Assembly (NCBI GenBank): GCA_964406155.1 | Contig: CAYOQR010000003.1 | Location: forward strand, 113,514 to 177,513 | Direction: 5' to 3' | DNA length: 64,000 nucleotides | DNA from: Dongia_B sp964406155 | GTDB taxonomy: Bacteria > Pseudomonadota > Alphaproteobacteria > Dongiales > Dongiaceae | Shown: one piece after another, positions 61,240 to 64,000 of the stretch | Layout of the letters: every line of letters begins with the position of its first letter | How positions within the stretch are numbered: position 1 is the stretch's first letter | Made by a program: the position numbers and the translations under genes | Notes under the pieces: generated by a model | Database searches by the model: none | What the model was told of the DNA's origin: nothing | The model's input: only the letters and a program-made list of their open reading frames with translations

Positions 61240-62094
61240 TTATCGGCCGACCAATTCCAGGATGACGCCATTGGCGTCGCGGGGATGCAGGATGCAGCCA
61301 TCCGGCGTGGGGACGGCCGGAATACCGACTTGCTCCATATAGGCGAGGCAGAGGCTGCGGTCCTTGACCTCCAGCTTCATCGCCGCCATCCAGGGCGTCG
61401 GATACTCCGGCAAATCGGCAAGCCGGGGATACAGCACCTGGAGCTCCGCCGGTTTGACGAAGCGGATCGCGCCGAAGCCGCAATTGACCACGGTCAGCCG
61501 GTCGCTCACCTTCAGGCGTTCCGGCCCGAAGATCGGCAGATAGCCGAAAGCCGCCGCCACCGGATCGTCGCAGGCGACGGTGACCGAGATCAGCGCCGTC
61601 GCCCCATTGGCATGGACCTCCCAGGCTGGCTGGCGCAGCAGCTCCGGTGTGCGGTGATGGCAGATGAAGGCGCGCATCTCCGGCGTTTCTTCCGGCGGCA
61701 GGAACAGCAGATGGAAGGAAGGCGTGACATCGCCTTCCGGCAGTTCCAGCTTGCGGGACAGATCCTTCGGCCCGTCGGGATGCAGCCCTCCCGCCTCAAG
61801 CTGCCGCTTGCAGGCCTCGGCATCATCGGTGGCGAAAGCGAGCCCCATCAGGCCTTCGCGGGTTTCCAGGAACTTGTCGAGATTGTTGGTGAACTGGGCG
61901 GGATCGATGATGCCGAGCAGCTCGATATAGCCGCTGTCCAGCATCACGCAGTAATTGCCGGTGCCCCAGCCGATGTGACGCCCGCGCGGACAGACGGTGA
62001 AACCGAGCCGCGTCCAGGTGCCACGTGACGCTTCCAGATCGCGAACGCCGACCAATGTGTGATCTATCCCGGTGATGCCGCGTCCCGGCGTCAT
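61240..62094 (-). CDS. VOC family protein (glyoxalase-like)
   Basis: 284 residues. ITGIDHTLVGVRDLEASRGT carries the first metal His. NYCVMLDSGYIELLGIIDP has the Glu. Later HLLFLPPEETPEMRAFICHH and a second vicinal-oxygen-chelate half with the C-terminal NGVILELVGR follow. It is a glyoxalase-like domain protein with two VOC modules; the reaction is not known. The terminator of petC lies just upstream on the same strand. Confidence 0.85.
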   Translation of the reverse strand: MTPGRGITGIDHTLVGVRDLEASRGTWTRLGFTVCPRGRHIGWGTGNYCVMLDSGYIELLGIIDPAQFTNNLDKFLETREGLMGLAFATDDAEACKRQLEAGGLHPDGPKDLSRKLELPEGDVTPSFHLLFLPPEETPEMRAFICHHRTPELLRQPAWEVHANGATALISVTVACDDPVAAAFGYLPIFGPERLKVSDRLTVVNCGFGAIRFVKPAELQVLYPRLADLPEYPTPWMAAMKLEVKDRSLCLAYMEQVGIPAVPTPDGCILHPRDANGVILELVGR

Positions 62095-62170
62095 CCCTGC
62101 ACCCCCAGTTGCACCGGCCAGGTCGCCGGCATCCGTCCCGATACCCCTTCGCTTCGGCGGCCCCTACCGC

Positions 62171-62213
62171 CAAAAAACGAACCGCCGCCGAGCATAAGCT
62201 ATTCGGCGGCGGT
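62171..62213 (-). terminator. Rho-independent terminator after petC
   Basis: On the minus strand ACCGCCGCCGA pairs with TCGGCGGCGGT (11 bp, 62203-62213 with 62181-62191), followed by TCGTTTTTTGG. It ends the petB-petC transcript. Confidence 0.93.
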
Positions 62214-62264
62214 CGTCATGTTCGTCGTCATCCGGTCAGACACTGAATGACGATGGATCGAGGC

Positions 62265-63059
62265 TCAGTGAACGTTCTTCCACACCTTGCGCTTGGCGGC
62301 ATAGGCCAAGAGGGTGAAGACGACCAGGAAGAGCATGGCCTTGAGACCCGTGGCCTTACGCTGCTCCATCTCGCCTTCGGCCGCCCAGGTCAGGAAGGTC
62401 GCAACATCGCGCGCTTCCTGGTCCAGGGTCGCATTGGTGCCGTCGGCATAGGTGACGGAATTGTCCTGCAAGGGCTGCGGCATCGCGATCTGATGGCCCT
62501 TGAAGTACTTGTTGTAGTTCATGCCGGGATTGACCTTGAAGCCGGCAGGCGGCTCCCCGTAACCCGTCATCAGCGCATGGATGTAATCGGCACCGGCATA
62601 GCCGCCAAAGCCCTTGCCCGCACGCGACTTGGCCAGCAACGACATATCCGGCGGCAAGGCGCCGTTATTCGCAGCCCGGGCCGCTTGCTCGTTCGGGAAC
62701 GGCGCATGGAAGTGGTCCGAAGACTTGCCCGGACGCTCATACATCTCGCCGGCATCGTTCGGACCGTCCTGGATCTGAACCTTGGCGGCGATCGCCTTGA
62801 CCTCGTCTTCGCTGAAGCCGATGCCTTCGAGATTACGATAGGACATCAGATTCATCGAATGGCAGCCGGAGCAGACATCCGAATAGACCTGGAAGCCGCG
62901 CTTCAACTGCGCCCGGTCATAGGAGCCGAAGAAGCCCTGGAACGACCAGTCCTCCTTGGGGATGGCGATATGGCCACCCTGTTCGGCCGCAACGAACATC
63001 ACTGCGGCAACGCCGACGACGACGGTCGCAGCTTTCAGAATAACGGAACCGATACTCAT
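62265..63059 (-). CDS. petC: Cytochrome c1
   Basis: 264 residues. An N-terminal signal/anchor is followed by the haem site VCSGCHSMNLMSYRNL (CxxCH). The axial Met is in HQIAMPQPL, and the C-terminal anchor helix GLKAMLFLVVFTLLAYAAKR is present. It carries electrons from the Rieske protein to soluble cytochrome c in complex III. The ATG at 63057-63059 overlaps the petB stop (TGATG). The longer frame to 63281 is read through petB and rejected. Confidence 0.95.
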   Translation of the reverse strand: MSIGSVILKAATVVVGVAAVMFVAAEQGGHIAIPKEDWSFQGFFGSYDRAQLKRGFQVYSDVCSGCHSMNLMSYRNLEGIGFSEDEVKAIAAKVQIQDGPNDAGEMYERPGKSSDHFHAPFPNEQAARAANNGALPPDMSLLAKSRAGKGFGGYAGADYIHALMTGYGEPPAGFKVNPGMNYNKYFKGHQIAMPQPLQDNSVTYADGTNATLDQEARDVATFLTWAAEGEMEQRKATGLKAMLFLVVFTLLAYAAKRKVWKNVH

Positions 63060-64000
63060 CACGCCTTCTCCATCGTCTTGCTGTGGGCTGCTGCCGCCGC
63101 GGCACGGCCGCCGCCCTTCAGGACCGGCTCGCTGATCGACAGCGGCAGGCGCTTGGGCGTCTCGAAGATCGAGAGCAGTGGCAACACGACGAGGAAGTAG
63201 CCGAAGTAGTAGAGGGTCGCGAGCTGGCCCAGGAACAGGATCTTGATCCCCAGGGTGCCGCCGGCGAAGGTGATCGGCCACAGGGCATCGGCATCGCTGA
63301 CGCCGGCCGCCGCCACGATTTCATCAACCGGGGTCACATGGAAGGCGAAAGGCTGCCAGAACCAATCCGGCGGGTTCTTGCCGACGAACATCAGGATGGC
63401 GCAGTCGAAGACCAGCATCCAGAAGAACCACTTGAAGGTGGGCCGGAAAGTTCCCGAGCGGACCGGCGAGCGGTCGAGCCAGGGCAGCACGAACAGGACG
63501 GCGATCGAAGCACCCATCGCCAGCACGCCGATCAGCTTGTCCGGGATCGAGCGCAGGATCGCGTAGAACGGCAGGAAGTACCATTCGGGAACGATATGCT
63601 CCGGCGTCGAGAGCGGGTTGGCCGGAATGTAGTTGTCCGGATCGCCCAGCGCGTTCGGCGCGTAGAACACCCAGAAGGCATAGAAGATCAGGAAGATGCC
63701 CAGACCGAAGATGTCCTTCGTGGTGTAATACGGATGGAAGGGAATGGTGTCCTGCTTACCCTTGGTATCGATGCCGATCGGGTTGTTCGAACCGAAGCGG
63801 TGCAGCGCGATGACGTGCAGCACGACGACCGCCAGGATCACGAACGGCATCAGATAATGCAGGGCGAAGAAGCGGTTCAGCGTCGGATTGTCGACGGCGA
63901 AGCCGCCCCAGAGCAGGGTCACGATCTTGTCGCCGACCAGCGGAATGGCCGAGAACAGGTTGGTGATGACGGTGGCGCCCCAGAAGCTCATCTGGCCCCA
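63059..64000 (-). CDS. petB: Cytochrome b of complex bc1, C-terminal part (cut by window end)
   Basis: The frame is open beyond the right edge; 313 residues are visible. WGATVITNLFSAIPLVGDKI and FFALHYLMPFVILAVVVLHVIALHRFGSNNP-type haem-ligand His residues (segments FALHYLMPF and VLHVIALH) are present. The Qo-site PEWY is in HIVPEWYFLPFYAILRSIPD, and the last helices follow. It holds the quinol oxidation and reduction sites. petC overlaps its stop; petA presumably lies beyond the window. Confidence 0.95.
   Translation of the reverse strand, partial: WGQMSFWGATVITNLFSAIPLVGDKIVTLLWGGFAVDNPTLNRFFALHYLMPFVILAVVVLHVIALHRFGSNNPIGIDTKGKQDTIPFHPYYTTKDIFGLGIFLIFYAFWVFYAPNALGDPDNYIPANPLSTPEHIVPEWYFLPFYAILRSIPDKLIGVLAMGASIAVLFVLPWLDRSPVRSGTFRPTFKWFFWMLVFDCAILMFVGKNPPDWFWQPFAFHVTPVDEIVAAAGVSDADALWPITFAGGTLGIKILFLGQLATLYYFGYFLVVLPLLSIFETPKRLPLSISEPVLKGGGRAAAAAAHSKTMEKA

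Noticed and set aside
1..64000. tRNA or rRNA genes, CRISPR array, insertion sequences, prophage
   Set aside because: No T-loop/acceptor patterns, regular spacer arrays, transposase or phage proteins were recognised; a tRNAscan-SE or Rfam run would settle small RNAs.

Overview
This is a contiguous piece of a GC-rich alphaproteobacterial chromosome, most like a Rhodospirillales-type organism. The signs are a cobalamin pathway with CobN and CbiD, a phasin gene with a TGCGCCGCAA operator cluster, neighbouring lgt/UbiK/MidA-like/PgeF genes, DUF3422, and petB-petC. I see no tRNA, rRNA, insertion sequence, prophage or CRISPR array. Placement below order level is not supported. Genes are dense, with short gaps and several 1-4 nt stop/start overlaps.

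Layout. 1-15.7 kb is an accessory metabolic region: a truncated porin, a LysR regulator, an alpha/beta hydrolase-OsmC fusion, a flavodoxin-fold protein, a zinc peptidase, an MttB-family methyltransferase divergent from a GlxA-type regulator, a DMT transporter, an unusual SDR, an ADP-forming acyl-CoA synthetase, a YedK-type protein, and a coupled amine oxidase/DMT transporter/isochorismatase-like set. 15.7-30.6 kb is a cobalamin locus: cobB, cobA, cbiD, an MFS gene, cobM, cobE, cbiB, cobQ, cobO, cobN, cobW and cobP. A clear cobalamin riboswitch sits at the head of the cobP-cobW-cobN-cobO-cobQ operon. 30.7-33.4 kb holds one large fused gene (adenylation domain, carrier domain, membrane acyltransferase) next to an AT-rich island.

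33.7-49.2 kb holds a PAS histidine kinase, two beta-hydroxyacid dehydrogenase paralogues, a ureohydrolase, ArsC, MoaD/MoaE, TerC, IlvE divergent from a MarR-response regulator-kinase operon, the lgt-MidA-PgeF operon, UbiK, YbjN, ProC and a YbaK-like protein. 49.3-64 kb holds a TetR regulator and phasin, CsaA, a metal-ligand-free M24 hydrolase, prs-rplY-pth, MntH with a Fur-type box, YchF, DUF3422, a VOC protein and the cytochrome bc1 genes petC and petB, the latter cut by the window end.

The most unusual items are the adenylation/carrier/acyltransferase fusion, a recurring habit of short imperfect tandem duplications at gene ends (ten loci with an 11-24 nt period), a 63-nt palindrome between cobA and cbiD, a three-hairpin leader before rplY, and the operator layout of the phasin promoter.
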